Below the pieces are notes generated by a model. It made no database searches and was not told the origin of the DNA. It worked only from the letters and a program-made list of their open reading frames with translations. A stretch of 64,000 nt of DNA from assembly GCA_039881145.1 (NCBI GenBank), contig JAYKKI010000052.1, forward strand, positions 7,569,501 through 7,633,500, given 5' to 3'. The translations under genes were made by a program, and so were the position numbers. This DNA comes from Druceiella hillmani. Lineage: Eukaryota > Arthropoda > Insecta > Lepidoptera > Hepialidae. Of the stretch, positions 47,766 through 60,945 are shown piece by piece (position 1 is the first letter of the stretch; each line of letters starts with the position of its first letter).

Positions 47766-48070
47766 TATGTTCAAGGCAATTATATTATTCTTATATAGGG
47801 ATCTATGGTTCCTTTGAAATCATTCCAAAAAACTACCGAGTTGATGTCATCAAGTAGCTATGTCATCAACAATATTTACACAAGGTACGCAATAAGAACA
47901 ATATAATGGTTAACGATGCAGGCTTCAGAGAGCACAGTAATAGCCGTTGAGGGATGTAATCAGACGTATTAAATAGAAGTGCTACTGGATAAGAATTGAT
48001 CTGGTTACAGCAGTGCACTTGTGTTGAGAGCACAGAACATGCCAAATTTTGTCCAAGTAGAAAAAAGATA
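47766..48070 (+). other. G+C-richer stretch after the LINE tail, unexplained
   Basis: One plus-strand frame, continuing that of the LINE, gives SYVINNIYTRYAIRTI, stop, then ASESTVIAVEGCNQTY, with few stops. The composition differs from the flanks. It may be LINE 3' sequence, another element or a gene relic. No family is recognised. Confidence 0.35.
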
Positions 48071-48289
48071 ATTGAATAATTGATTAAATAAATTTGCCTA
48101 ATCCGTATAAACCAATCAAATCCAAAATCAGTGTGATGATCTTAAAAACGTATCCCAACTCTATAGTTATCTCTCCTATTATATGTTTGTTTACCTGAAA
48201 AATTAAAAAAATCATAACCTTACAAAGAGACAATTTTTCTGTAGTGAACCACGTGGGTTGCTTAGTCAGGTCGTTAGTTTCATAAATAT

Positions 48290-49950
48290 ATTATAGTTTA
48301 ATTTCATAAATTCATAATGCGTAGCTAACTATGCATTAATAAAAAATTGTATCTCATAAATGCATATTGAAGTTGGACTTTAACATGAATTTCTTTAGTC
48401 TTCGTTGATCAAAAAATTTAGATAAACATACTCCCATATTCAGAGTTGTGCAGAAAATAGAAAGAGAAATTTAATTGGGTTAGTGTTAAATTTTATAGCA
48501 AAATTCGGTGATTGATCTATTTTCTCTAATCTAAATTTTCTCTAAAAAAATTTAAATACCACTCGAACTTCGCTTTCTTGAGAAACACAAACCTTTATAA
48601 ATGATTATCGATATATCACATTAGATTGTATGGGTAATTTTATTGTGAGGCCTAAAAATTATTTATTTTCTTGGGCTCATAAAGGTAAAATTATTACAAC
48701 ACTGTGACAATATGACCACATGGTAAATATGTTTTTTTACATTCAGCACAACATAATCACGTGTTATTTACAAGAAACTTCTTTTGTTTATCAATTCACG
48801 TTTTTACTATATTCATCACAAAATTGTAGATAAACTTCATTATATTTCTTCTAATTCAGTTTGTATTCTCTTAGTCCACTCACCCTGTTTTACCCTGTGT
48901 CAATTTTTTTTTCACACAAAATGAAACATTTCGTTATCAAAATTATAGAAAAAAAGTTTTATACTATATCCACCACACCTTTTACTATGCAGATCATAAA
49001 CAATTACCAGACTAAACAAATCGAGTGAATGTAAATTGCGTAAGAAGCAAACAAAAATTCAAATAATGAATGAACCCAAAAATAATTATTATAATTTTCC
49101 TTAGTTAAACTAACTGAAAAATTAATTCATGCATATCGAGGAAATATGAAAAAAAATAACATGAAGGAGAAGAAATATTTTAGAGGGTCGAAGATAATAA
49201 TTAAATTCTAGCTAATAAAAGACAATGAAAGATGATATAATAAATTTCCTGTTTCGCAATATTACATCCTTCAAAACAATGAGTACCGATTCAAAAATTA
49301 CGCAGGACATAAAATATCATTTGTGAAATGTCAACTGCATTACTACCCCATTGTCCCCATACAATATAACCATACAATATAACTTTAACATTAAATTATT
49401 ATCAACACAATGGCTTCGGCTCCGAGGACACTTCCTTCTAATCGGCTTTGAAGAATAAAGCTTTAATAGTAAATCGAAAATAAATTTTCTACTGTACCCA
49501 ACGTTGTCCACGTAAGTCTTCTCAATAATAAACTCTTCAAATAGCTCATTGAACCGGGCGACGCTTGTCACAACAACGACGAGTGGATATCGTAAGATGT
49601 GGGCTGGTGAGTATTACGTCAAACTGCGCTTTTATGGCATACTATTTGTATTACGTTATTCAAATTATGAAGCTTTTCCAAAGTTTCTCAGTGTATTAAA
49701 TTCACGATATAAAATTGTTATTTCCTCTAATTTTAAAATATAATTTTAATAAATCCTTCATTTGAATAAAACAAAGAAGACCGGTTAATATGAGTCTGTT
49801 AAAATAGAAGTAGAATATAATTTTTATAAACATGATATCTTTTAGAACAGAAAAAAGTAAACAATTCAGCTATTGATAATAAGCAAAGATCATAAAATTA
49901 TGATTTCCTTTAATGCGCATATTTTGTATTTTTAACTAGCAGCAAAAACC
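48290..49950 (-). repeat. Inverted copy M2 of the 6.2-7.75 kb block
   Basis: Minus-strand matches in order: AAATAACAATTTTATATCGTG (about 49720), the P3 patch, AATTATTATCTTCGACCCTC (about 49195), CACAGGGTAAAACAGGGTG (about 48890), TAGAGAAAATAGATCAATCACC (about 48520) and ATGCATAGTTAGCTACGCATT (about 48320). These are colinear with 6373-7745. M3 lacks the block. Confidence 0.75.
49390..49612 (-). pseudogene. Patch P3 (inverted copy)
   Basis: The minus-strand frame reads TSVARFNELFEEF, IIEKTYVDNVG, KFIFDLLLKLYSSKP, matching the frame at 6484-6735 where it reads TSGAQFNE and FIFDLLLKPCSSK. Spacing differs by three bases. Possible fossil exon; family unknown. Confidence 0.4.
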
Positions 49951-50079
49951 TGCTTCAATGGTTTTTTTTGGTGGTACTTTCATATCTCATACTTTATTTT
50001 ATTCAAAAAACATGTATCAAAAACTTCCCTTTTTTATATTTTGTACATAAATATCTTACAAACTAAATATACATAAATG

Positions 50080-50092
<13 letters not shown>

Positions 50093-50166
<74 letters not shown>
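50093..50166. repeat. (TA)n microsatellite
   Basis: An uninterrupted TA run. The minus-strand isoleucine/tyrosine frame over it is an artefact. Confidence 0.95.
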
Positions 50167-50169
<3 letters not shown>

Positions 50170-50311
50170 GTTGCAATGACTTAGTGGAAATGACTATTGG
50201 CAATTTTCTGGTCAAAATGAATGTCTTCCGATCTTTTCGAGTTGTGCATGATTTTTTCGACAACTCTTTCATGGCGTGCGAGTTTCACGGATTAGTAAAT
50301 AATTATCATGC

Positions 50312-50732
50312 TTATACTTTTTTTCTATATTTATATCTTTTTAAGGGTGTTATTTCTTATAACACTTGGGCGCAAAAACATGCACTTTGCCAATTTATTT
50401 TCAACCTACTTCAAATAAGGGGGAAGATCTCAATTCGCCCCTTTTTTGTGTATTTTACCTCATAACTTCTGTAATTATCATACCATATACAGTATGGTCC
50501 CTTGAAAATTTGGCCTGTGCTTTTTTCCTCTATTTAAGAATGTACATTTTTAAAGGTGTTATTTCTTGTAACACTTAGGCGCAACAACACATTCACTTTG
50601 TCAATTTCTTTTCAATCTACTTGAAATAAGGGGAAAGATCACAATTCGCCCCTTTTTGTGTATTTTACCTCATAACTCCCGTAATTATCATATCATATAC
50701 AGTATGGTCCCTTGAAAATTTGGCTAAAATCT
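50312..50732. repeat. Tandem duplication of a 209-bp unit
   Basis: GTGTTATTTCTTATAACACTT at 50347 recurs as GTGTTATTTCTTGTAACACTT at 50556. The rest follows in step (CAATTCGCCCCTTTT; ATACAGTATGGTCCCTTGAA), about 90 percent identical. The start of each unit holds a small inverted repeat, AAGGTGTTA-type against TAACACTT. The two overlapping open frames come from the repeat. Confidence 0.9.
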
Positions 50733-50739
50733 AAATATG

Positions 50740-51860
50740 AATTTGAAGGTATACCTGAGAAATCCTCAACAATGAACAGGGGTCCTGATAAAGTATGATA
50801 TTCTTTCACGATAAAATGATGGATCCGAAATATGGCAAAAGGAACTATTAAGGTATGAGGAGTTTATTTATAAAATTTTATCTCATTTGACTGCCTAAAG
50901 TAAATATGTATCTAAATATTGTACGGACACGTAGAAAGCGTGAAGCGATTTTATTTAGCTTAACGTTCGTTATGTTGTTGTTGATGATGATTCAAATTTT
51001 GCCACTGATTCCTTAGCTGCTTCTAATTAGACGAATTCCACAAGAATTTGTACACGTATTTATTCTCCATGGCGACAAAACCTTATGATTTAATCCTTTC
51101 GTCCATTAATTCTGATGCTCCTGGAATACTATACGTTCCATCTGACTGAATATTTATTGTTTTTAGTGTTATGGGTACTCACCTCCACAATGTTTGTCAT
51201 AATAGAAAAGAAGCTTCCCATTTTAACATTAGTTAAACTTGCAACGTAGTAATAGCCTAAATTGAAAGACATTTTCTCAATTACATTTAATGAAATTCAA
51301 AAGTTTAAAATGAAAATAGTTTTTTTCCCAAATCAGTGCTCTCTGGTTTCTCATGAGCAACGGAACTCTGATCAAAGCAAAAGTCACTCTGAGATTTTAT
51401 TTTCAACAAATATGTGTTTTAAAATTTCTTCACGCCGTTTCAACATCTCCATTTCATACTGTGTTTTTGCAGCTAGTTATGAAAATAAACATTACATTTA
51501 TATACAAGTGAAAAATTGTTGTAAAAATAGAGATACTAATATAAATTATAGTTTTGTACTAAATTATATAAGTATAATATAAGTTTTAATATCTTTAGTG
51601 CAATTAAATAATTTATTAGTTTAGTGATTTTCGTGTTGTGGGTACTTTAAAATTATATCGAGAGTTCGACTTTGTAGACTCTTCTCAAAACCGTATTTTC
51701 TTAAAACCATTTCGATTTGCTATTGTCTATTTTAAAAACAGTCACGAGATACGAAGGAAGATTTTAGCTCTTCTGGTGGTATGAGTAGATATAATGTATC
51801 TGGTTGTATGGTTAAATTTAATGTACTTGTTAATAATATAACAAACAATGTTTAATACAT
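50740..51860. other. No gene seen; G+C-richer patch at about 50920-51130
   Basis: The patch contains GGACACGTAGAAAGCGTGAAGC and a TTGTTGTTGATGATGAT run, but no frame of note. The 106-codon frame at 51262-51582 has no recognisable features and AT-driven composition. Confidence 0.45.
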
Positions 51861-51865
51861 TTTAA

Positions 51866-52145
51866 TTTCACAATTAAATTAAACTACATGATGTACTATT
51901 GTATTTACTTTCTTTAATTTCTTTACCACGGCTTAGATTTCGTTGTATTACATCTTCAGGTGGCATCTTTGCTAATAGCCTACCCGAAGATGTTGTAAGA
52001 TCCGACCTGAAGATATTGTAATACAAAAAAAACCTAGGTCGTGGTAAAAAAATTAAAGAAAGTAGAAATAATACTACATTACGTAGTTTCATTAATTGTG
52101 AACAATGAATTTCTACAAAATTAAACTCAAATATATTCAACATTT
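51866..52145. mobile_element. Foldback element FB4
   Basis: TTTCACAATTAAATTAAACTACATG is mirrored by ACATTACGTAGTTTCATTAATTGTGAA, ending near 52103. The tail AATGAATTTCTACAAAATTAA continues to about 52145. The centre carries an extra inverted piece (GATGTTGTAAGATCCGACCTGAAGATATTG), so part of the stem is repeated. It lies between the mega-unit copies, outside both. Confidence 0.85.
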
Positions 52146-52540
52146 TAGTTTTTCGAATTGCTACGACTTACTATGTTATATCAACTAATTCATTTAACCG
52201 CAATTATTTAATGGGCTAAGACGAAAACAATTTACATTAGAAATTCACATTAGAATAGCGTTTTATAATCATCCTTCTGCAAAATTTTACCAATATTGTT
52301 TAATACTATTTGCTAAGGATGTTTTAAAGCGCAATTTTTTTTCACATTTATCTATTATGAAGTAATGGCTCTTTGTATGTTAAATGATCTATATATCAAG
52401 GCACTATCATCCAATTGCTTTGAAAACACAATGTTGGAACAGCGTTGCCACTCTTAGTAAAGAAACAAAATGAAATAATGCAAAGTGTGATAAGTGTATA
52501 AGTTTTTGCGAATTAGATACGAGATTTGTGAATAGTCTCT

Positions 52541-52600
52541 CAGTTGAGTTAGTGGATACTCGTGAAGAGGTATTCACAAGAGTATCCACTAACTCAACTG
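52541..52600. repeat. Perfect 21-bp inverted repeat
   Basis: The left arm 52541-52561 starts CAGTTGAGTTAGTGG and the right arm 52580-52600 is its exact reverse complement. The spacer holds a further GTGAA/TTCAC pairing. Two overlapping short open frames here owe their similarity to the palindrome. Confidence 0.9.
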
Positions 52601-52854
52601 AAGTTTATTGGAAACTACTTGATAAATTTTGCTCTCACTTTTACGCGCCTCGTACGTGCTTCGTCATTTCGATTAACTGCTCAAAACCTATTCATGTGAT
52701 TTTTATATCCTTTATTCTATTTACATTGGTAAATATAATTCTTATATATCATTCATATATCTGTATTATAAATGAGTATCTTTGTTTATTCTTTACATAA
52801 ATATATCAAATGTATAGCAATTTTAAAATTGCAAATTTTTTTAAATTTTACATC

Positions 52855-52858
<4 letters not shown>

Positions 52859-52890
<32 letters not shown>
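52859..52890. repeat. (TA)n microsatellite
   Basis: A short pure TA run near the left edge of the M3 copy. Confidence 0.9.
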
Positions 52891-52896
<6 letters not shown>

Positions 52897-53869
52897 CGTG
52901 ACTGATGTTTTTTTTTTCATTTCGAATACTTAAACTAAAAGTCTTTCATTTTTATCTTACATGTATATAAATATATGACGCGTTATTATTGTTTGCTAAT
53001 TATTTGATATTTCACTTAAGGATTTTAAATAAACGACGTTAGAGACCTATGAATTTTTTTTAATCAGTTTGTGTGCAGTAACCACTCTGTCGTATATTGT
53101 CCCGGGAAAAAAGCAAATTGCCGTGCTTTGAATATGCAACTTTAATTATAAGTTTAAATTAACATCAAAAACTAAAATTCATTCAAACTAAAAACAAAAA
53201 TACTAAAATTCAATTAATTAAAAATGTATATTTAGAAATAAACTTGAAACCTAAAATTAATAGTCGAATAGTACAAAGCATTAAAAACAATGATGAAACA
53301 ATTTACAAAAGCTATTGCGTGAAAAAGTTTATCTCAAAGGCAAAAAATAATAAATGCGGACTCTGTAGAAAACCATGGTGAATATAAATTTAATACAAGA
53401 ATTTATTATTAAATTATATGTTAATATTTGATTGAAAGGAAATTTTCTGTTTAGAGCAGGGTATACACTGCTTGATCATTTGGACCAGTCTGATGTAAAA
53501 CAGTCCTCCTAGTTGCGATGCCAATCAAAGATCCCAATTTTTTCCTCTAAAGAATACAAGAGATTATGTTTAAAAGTTGAGAGTAGTATACTATAAGAAT
53601 TCTGACTCCGAAATCTCCTAAAACTCCTTGTTTTCGATTTTCCAGTTCGATTTGTTCAAGCAGAAGTTATTTACTTTTATACATATTTAATTGTTACTTG
53701 GGCCATTTTAGTCCAGACAATGCGTTACTAAAAAGATAAAAAAAAAAAACCCTTAGTAAACGTCAATTCTTCTCAATCAATTTTGTCATCCTGTCTTTTT
53801 GCAACTTAAACAATTTTATTTTAGGACTAATATATCCTGGAAATAGAAAATACTTTAAATTGGTGTTAA

Positions 53870-54820
53870 AGTTTTGTAAAAAAGTAGGCGATAGATCGGT
53901 TTATATTTTATTTGCGTCAGCTTGCTTATTGCATTAATATAGTTTGATATTTTATAAAAAATAAATATTGCACAAAAGACTTAAACTTTTAATACTTTTA
54001 ATCTTAAGGGCTTAAAGGCCTTGTCGTCTAAGCAATCCTACTTTTACATCAATCGTTTCAAAGTTATTCAACGGAAAAAATATTACCCCTCAAAAATGAA
54101 ATCCAAAAAAAAATGTATTTATTGGATGATATTGAACAAATTAGCGGCTTTCGTGGATGCTATTGCCATATCGTTTGACGCTTGACTCAAAGAGTGGCTG
54201 CTATTGGAACGTAAAATTCTCGTGATATAAAATGTTTAATTCTAGATTTAATTTCTGCTTTATCATCCTGCATATCGGACCCATTATCATGTTTCTGATT
54301 TCAAATGTCTGTTTGCAAGAGAACTTTAAATTAGAACCAAGAAGCTTCCACGAATTTTTATTTCATTTCTGTTGGATTTACATCGATTGATTAGAACATA
54401 TCTGATTTCAAGGGTCGTTTAATTCATCTTGCTAGCGCTTTGCAACATTAAAGGAAAAAACAAGAATATGTATATGTGGTCACATTTCTCAATCCAGTTG
54501 TGTCGTGATCCAGATTACTCAGAATAATATTAAAATTTTATGAAGTCGAAGAAATAGCAAATTTATCGATTTTGAAGCGTAATATTTTTTGGTAACATTT
54601 CGTTTATTTAACTGAAGTTAGCAGATATCTTCGTATTTAACCTTTTCCAAACATGTGTGGGAAAGCTTACTCTTTGTTTCTCCTTACCTGACATTTTGAA
54701 ATCTTTAAATAATATATTTTGCTAATTGAGCGCCATTAATAGACTGGGGATGCCGATTAATATTTAGACCGCTTAGTTGAGTCGCGTTTAAATAGCTAAA
54801 GAAAAATTAATCCATTATCA
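53870..54820. other. M3-specific segment, unclassified
   Basis: M1 passes directly from sequence matching 53860 (about 4400) to sequence matching 54825 (4410). About 950 bp are thus extra in M3. It includes ATATCGTTTGACGCTTGAC and CTTGCTAGCGCTTTGCAAC but no terminal repeats or frame that I recognise. Confidence 0.55.
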
Positions 54821-55079
54821 AGTTTTTGCTGCTTGGCAGAAAAATTTTAATATAAAATCTGTTTTTTTAAAGCTCAAATAATATTTGATTGAAGTTTTTC
54901 ACTACAAATATCTTTAAAACATGTTCAATATTAATTTATTTTATTAATTCATTCCACACAGGACAAAGACTCTTATGGAAAATAAAACAAATTTTTACGC
55001 TTGGACAGATAAAAGGTTGATTTTAAAAACATTCTTTGAGAGACACGTGTTGTATAAACTAATTATGCTATTAATTATT

Positions 55080-55840
55080 AATCATTGATGAAATAAATAT
55101 ACTAAATTTTAAATGAAATGTACTTGATTTTATTTTGGGGGAAATCGTGTGCGGGTTTACTGTACCGAGGTACAGCACCCAAATAAATGAAATCTATTCT
55201 ATACCTTAGTTCACAAGATTCGTAGTCCATAAGGCTTTAAACTTGGTGGTAATATCTAGAGATAAATAGATTTTAAGTTGATATGTTTAAGAATAGAATA
55301 AAAGTAAATATTCAAAACCTACTGCTGTGCATGAACACCAAATATTGCAAATTTTATATTTACGTAATTGTATGGAAATGATGTTACTAAACACATAACA
55401 TTATTATAAAAAGTCAAACAGAAGTAACTATAAACATGAAGTTTTTCAAAAAATTATTCCCAAGCTTCGAGTTCATTCAATTTATCATTGCAAAACTGTT
55501 ACAAAATAACATAAAAATGACGACTAAACGACAGTGCTGGTATAAGATATTGTTGCAGAAATGTTGATAATAAATTCTCTCTCCGCATTTTACGATCGAA
55601 TCCACTCGCGTATTCCATTCGCGACATTCAAATCTCAATTGAAATTGTTTGATTCTTTCAATATTATTCGCACTCGTTCGAATGAGAGACAAATGACATC
55701 CGAAAACTTATAGACTCTCTTGGGCAAACGTTCGACATACGAATGTCAATGTCGCATATATATTTTTGCATTGTGAGTTATACACAAATTATTTTGTATT
55801 ACCATAATCTTTACTATTTTATAAAATTCAGGTTTTGCAA
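55080..55840. other. M3-specific segment, unclassified
   Basis: In M1 the matching sequences (about 4640 and 4660) adjoin, so about 750 bp are extra in M3. A G+C-richer part lies at 55570-55700. The 71-codon minus-strand frame at 55477-55692 spans it, with no known motif. Confidence 0.5.
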
Positions 55841-56224
55841 ATAAAAACCTATTTCGAATAACTGTCGAATAAAAAGCGCACTGGGAAATATGAAAAGTAA
55901 AATTACTGGTATAAGTCTGGAGTTTTGTAGTACAATATTTTTTCCTAATATAAATAAATTTGCAAAACATTACTACTGTTAAGATTTTTTAAATCGGTGG
56001 AAGGTCGAGGCAACTCTACTATCTCATATACATACACATATTTATACTCAAAAATTACTGCTTTATTTTACTTTGCATCGACTGTACCTATAGATTGTTG
56101 ATAAATTCTGTAGTGTAGCTTTAATTGTGATAGTAAAGTTCTAATAATTTTTCTTAAGATAATAACGCAAGGCAATTCAAATAAAAAAGAATCATGTAAA
56201 TAATATAATGGAAGACTTGGAACT

Positions 56225-56590
56225 AGGAGTTTAATGGCAGAGTATTTGTTTAAAACTCACAATACTAATATAAAAACAGAAGCTCATTAATTCGTATGAT
56301 TTAATCAAGCAGAACACCTGTAGCGTTAAAACTGATGAATTGGTATTCGGAGGTCAATATGAGAGGATCCACTTGGTACCCAAAATACTAATTTAAAAAC
56401 AGTACATTTTCAAGTCACACAGCTTAGACAAGCAGTACTCCTGCAGTACTAAAGCTAAGAAGTTGGGACCCAGGGTTCAGTAACAGAGTCGCTATTTCAG
56501 ACCCACGTAAATTTAAAAACAGCACATTCTGAAGTTTTACGATTTAGGCAGGCAGTGCCCCTGCAGCATCAGAATGTATGGTTTAACCGT
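56225..56590. repeat. Tandem array of about 120-bp units in M3
   Basis: The counterpart of 5050-5460. Anchors are CACAATACTAATATAAAAACAG, AAATACTAATTTAAAAACAG and GTAAATTTAAAAACAGCAC, with AGGCAGTGCCCCTGCAGCAT-type words between. Three units are kept in each copy. Confidence 0.75.
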
Positions 56591-57322
56591 TATAATCATC
56601 CATAATCAACTATAATTTTGTATTTTGATGAAGGCTGAAATCGTGGGTAAAGTTTCATGACAATCGATTAATTAGAAGTAAAATAAAACTTAAGAGATAC
56701 ATTTGTTGATAAATATTTTATACGCATTGCTCAAAATGAGCATTTTCTTAATTTCTTTTTTATAATACAAAAATTCGTATGATTTCCTTAGGAAACAGTT
56801 TTTTTAATGATCAATGAGAATTCAATTACAAAAATGGTTACATCCTATGCGAAGTTAATAGAAAATATTGGAAAATTGCTTTAAATTGGTAACATTCCAG
56901 CTTATTAGTAATAACCGACAACGAATAATGATTGGGGAAAAATCATTAGAAATGGAATTCTCGCATTATCATGGTACTTTTTTATAATTAAGAACTAGTT
57001 TTTAACGGACAGTCAATAATTTTGTCTTAATTTGGTAGAGTATATAACAGTTGATTATTTTGGTCGCATTTTTACTGTATGCGCAATATTCGCCTTCAAC
57101 GCTACGATTCAAAAGCATCGAAGGTCTTCTGCTTAAACTTATTACTATAATTAAATATATTAAATTGAATTATTGTAAATGGACTTTATATCTGAAATTT
57201 GTAAATTACTAGAAGTCAGGTTATATGTGAATGCGCAATAATTTATCTTTTTCAAAAACATTCCCCTTTTAAATCTTTTAACGTCATTCTCCGAAATGCT
57301 AAAACTTATAATAAATTGTATA

Positions 57323-57352
57323 AGATATTTGCGAGGTAAGTTTCAGCAGAAT
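57323..57352 (+). other. Conserved 30-bp motif (M3 copy)
   Basis: Identical over 30 bases to 8931-8960, including GAGGTAAGT. Flanking identity drops within about 10 bases downstream. Confidence 0.5.
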
Positions 57353-57499
57353 TTATGTGATAAAATATGTGGTTGGCATGTATGAAGTTAAAAATTTTTT
57401 TCTATAACAAAGTACCGAAGTAACAAAAATTTAATTTATTACTTTACTCAATTGTAACATATTCTCGTTTAACTGCGGACTTCTAAAATTATTTCTTTC

Positions 57500-57860
57500 A
57501 TCATTGCGTTAAAAATTCGAACAACCGTTACAAATATTAAGTATACCACATAAAAATCATGGCCTTAAGAAGCCAAACCGAAATGCGAATTTTCAATGCA
57601 AATCCTCTCAGTTGGAGCAGCATGGACGCGATATGTTTAAAAGATCCACGCTTTGCGAATCAGTCTCCCTCGATTATGACATCGCTTACAAGTTTTGGTA
57701 CTTTCTCTACTTGTTTTCGGAGCTGAGTTCAATATTTCTGTGGGTAGAGAGCGCATGCGTCCGAACCGTGAGCTGCATTGCAATGTGGGGCGGTAATGTC
57801 GAAACATTTTTTTGTGTTTGGTATTTTAATTTTATTTTGAATACAGTTTATTAACGTGTA
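57500..57860 (+). other. Patch P1 (M3 copy)
   Basis: Colinear with 9141-9425 and with the inverted 46570-46935 copy. An 80-codon frame (57612-57854) overlaps it. The M1 counterpart differs at most codons in the core by replacements, so a protein role is not supported. Confidence 0.5.
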
Positions 57861-59279
57861 GTTTGTTCAAAATTTGAACTCCAGGAAACCGAAAATATAA
57901 TGGATATTGTTAGGAAATAAATAATGGAAGGCACAAAGTTAAAGTGATAAATAATGAGCAGAATACCATAATTAAAAAATTGTACAAGATTGATTGCACG
58001 GAACACAATTTAATAGACTGAACGTAATTAACAATGGAAAAATACTGAACAGTCTAGCAAATGGTGAAATTTTGCGTAATTTAGTAGATAATACTAAAAA
58101 CTAAAATACCTGACAAGTTCATGAGATTTACTGCTTGGCAAAATAAAAACATTAGTGTACATTTCACTTTACTCTATAAGAACTTCTATTTCGACTAGAT
58201 AAATATGTAAAAAAATCATAATTTAATACAAAATTAAAAATTTCTATATTCTAAGTCAAGAAATCGAACCCCCATACTACAATAAGAACCATAATTGATG
58301 TTTTTTTTACTTCTTCGATTACCCTTTTTGCCATATATTAATTTTTGACTGAAGAGGTTGGGAATTTTGTTTACGAATACCTACGAATACTTTACGAATA
58401 ATACATATCTAGCAAAAATATATTTTAATTCGAAGAGAAAGTCCATTTAATATTTATGCCATGTATATGAGTGTGCATATGCGCCAGAGAAAGAGAGAGA
58501 CAAAGCCATCAGTAGCATATTGCAAAAGTTCCAACTATTCACCGGCTTGAAAAAGTTCTAATGGCTGCAATATTTTATAAATTTGTTTACGCCGGAAACA
58601 CATTTTACCCTAATTTGCATTTTCATTACTTTAATATTTTCTGTGCGTTTCTTATTCAATGGGTATTTGAAGTCGGTAAAATTTGTGGTTTTTCTACATT
58701 TATTGCTTATTATAACTTATATTACCCGGAATGTTACGAATTCACATAGAATTTAATAACATTTAATTTATTGAAGTTGAAACAGGCGTTTACGGCGTTT
58801 CATGAATAAGTCTACATTCATATATACCTATATGCAGATATGCGTGCTTACATACGTACATAAATAAAGATTTATTAGTACCGTTGCGCTCTTTTGGCTT
58901 CATCGCAGTCGGGTAAAAATGTATTATAAATCCGTCTAAATATTATAACCCAGCGATAAATGACCCTTATCTGATTTTACTCTTTTATATTTAGCTTAAA
59001 AGAGATTGTAATTAAGATCATATAACGCAGCAAAACTTTGGCTGAGATAGAAAAACCTTTAGAGAATTACATGACTTCCTTCTTTATTACTTTTGCTCAT
59101 AATATATTTACGTTTATTTGATTATTTAATTATGTATTTATTTAATCTTTACTGGTTCATGCCTTTGTACGTGAACTCTTACCTGCGAGTTTCCTACCAT
59201 TATCTTAAATGCTTCGTGTCATTGTATACACCTGCACATTCATAGTAACACTTTGCCTTGTTGATTTCTTGCCTACACC
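57861..59279. other. Left-arm sequence, no gene
   Basis: This aligns to 9.43-10.6 kb, best at 58540-58680. The 62-codon frame at 58561-58749 is not kept in M1. A short GA run (58490-58505) is present. Confidence 0.55.
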
Positions 59280-60050
59280 AATATAAATCAAAAGAATTCA
59301 AAACACGATTTCCACGAGTTCACTACTTATCCCTGAGGAGTACTGTCGCCATTTTTAGCACCATCTTCAGATCCTGGACCACACTTATGGCTAAAGGACT
59401 CATCAAAAATTTAAACAAACCTAAAGTCAGTTAAACTACTCTTCATTATTAAGTAATGCCAACTCTAACAGCAGACCCTGTGACTAAAAACTCTTCGATA
59501 CAACTCAAACAAACTCAAAAACCTGTGATTTTGACTCACTACTGTTGACGATACTCACCGCTATTGGACTCGTGACAATAATTTATGCCGATCCCAAACT
59601 CGATGAACATGTTTCTAACTTCTAAAAATATTTTTATCACATTTCAGTCCCATCATTCGACCCTTGCCATTATTTGTAACCAAAGACTTCAAGAAAATTC
59701 AAATTAGCACAAGTAAAATGAATCTACTCCTCACTACCGAGTAACTCCTGTTGTCACCTTCCGGCTTCGTTGTCAGATCTTGAAAACCATTTATGATCAA
59801 CGGAGTCATTTAGATAAATTAAATGAAATTGAACTCGATTAATCTACTTCTTACTTGGTGAATCCTGTTACCATGTTTCAACTCCATTATTAGACCATAA
59901 CAACCATTTTTGACTAAAATACTTATAATGACATGTGAAATGAGTTCAAACTCTGCATAAATTTTCTCGAAAGGACTTTTACTTTTATTCGTTAAAGTGT
60001 TTTTTAAAATATTCCCGGAATTCATTATCAGGTCCTGGCCATATTTATAT
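59280..60050. repeat. Degenerate minisatellite in M3 (about 88-124 bp units)
   Basis: The counterpart of 10620-11360. Recurring words include CACATTTCAGTCCCATCATT, CGACCCTTGCCATTATTTGTAA, ACTCGATGAAC and GTTACCATGTTTCAACTCC. The 68-codon minus-strand frame here lies within the array. Confidence 0.7.
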
Positions 60051-60945
60051 AGAATATCTCTTAAATCATTTACTTAAAATTTTAAACAAAAACCACATAA
60101 ATGAAAAGAATAAATACCCTTTGAATTGAAAATCACATCATTTTTTAGCGTCGATTTTAAAGCGACAAAAATAAAATTAACACAATGTAGATATAATTGA
60201 TTTTACTTCATCAGATTGAAAGAAAGTGATAACTAAAAATTCAGGTAGATAACTCATATTTAAAGAAATTATTATGTATTATATCACGTGTACAAAAAAT
60301 AATTAAATATTAACTTCATACGAGTTTTAAAGGTTGAATAATTATATGTGTGCGGATTTACGTGACATATAAAACGCAAACAAATTAATTTTCATTCTAA
60401 AATGGCTCACTTCCACTTTTATAGTACTGCAAAACATATTAAAAATTAACACCTCGAAAGATGTCTTAGTAATATTGATATGAAAACAGAAGTTTTAAAT
60501 TGAGAATGATTTTCTTTAGGCTAATTGCATTCCTATTTCTCCTGAGTTCTCGGCACAAAAGGCACTCATAATTTTTATCTTAGTTGCTTTAAATTAATAT
60601 TTGGTTGTAGTCATCTTGTACACTTTTGACAATCCGCTTGCGTGATTATAGCTAATGACAATGAAAAGAAAGTGTATATTGCTTAAAAACCAGTAAGAAA
60701 ATATTTGCAAGTGTAAACCAGTTTAACTAATATAAATAGCAGTTTTATTCCAAAGAAAATGGCTGCGAGATTTATCGCAAATATTTTACGTTTTTATAAA
60801 TCTACTAATAATTTAGAAGAGATTATTTTAAAAATTATATAACTACTACACTTGTCAATCTTTAGGTATTTTAAAAGATTTTATTACTATTTTTGTCTAT
60901 GTCGTTTGAGTATGAAGTTCTGTAATTTTTTTCTACTCAAATTTA

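Noticed and set aside
51874..52143. 89-codon minus-strand open frame
   Set aside because: It lies inside the foldback element FB4 and mirrors the frame in FB1; a hairpin by-product.
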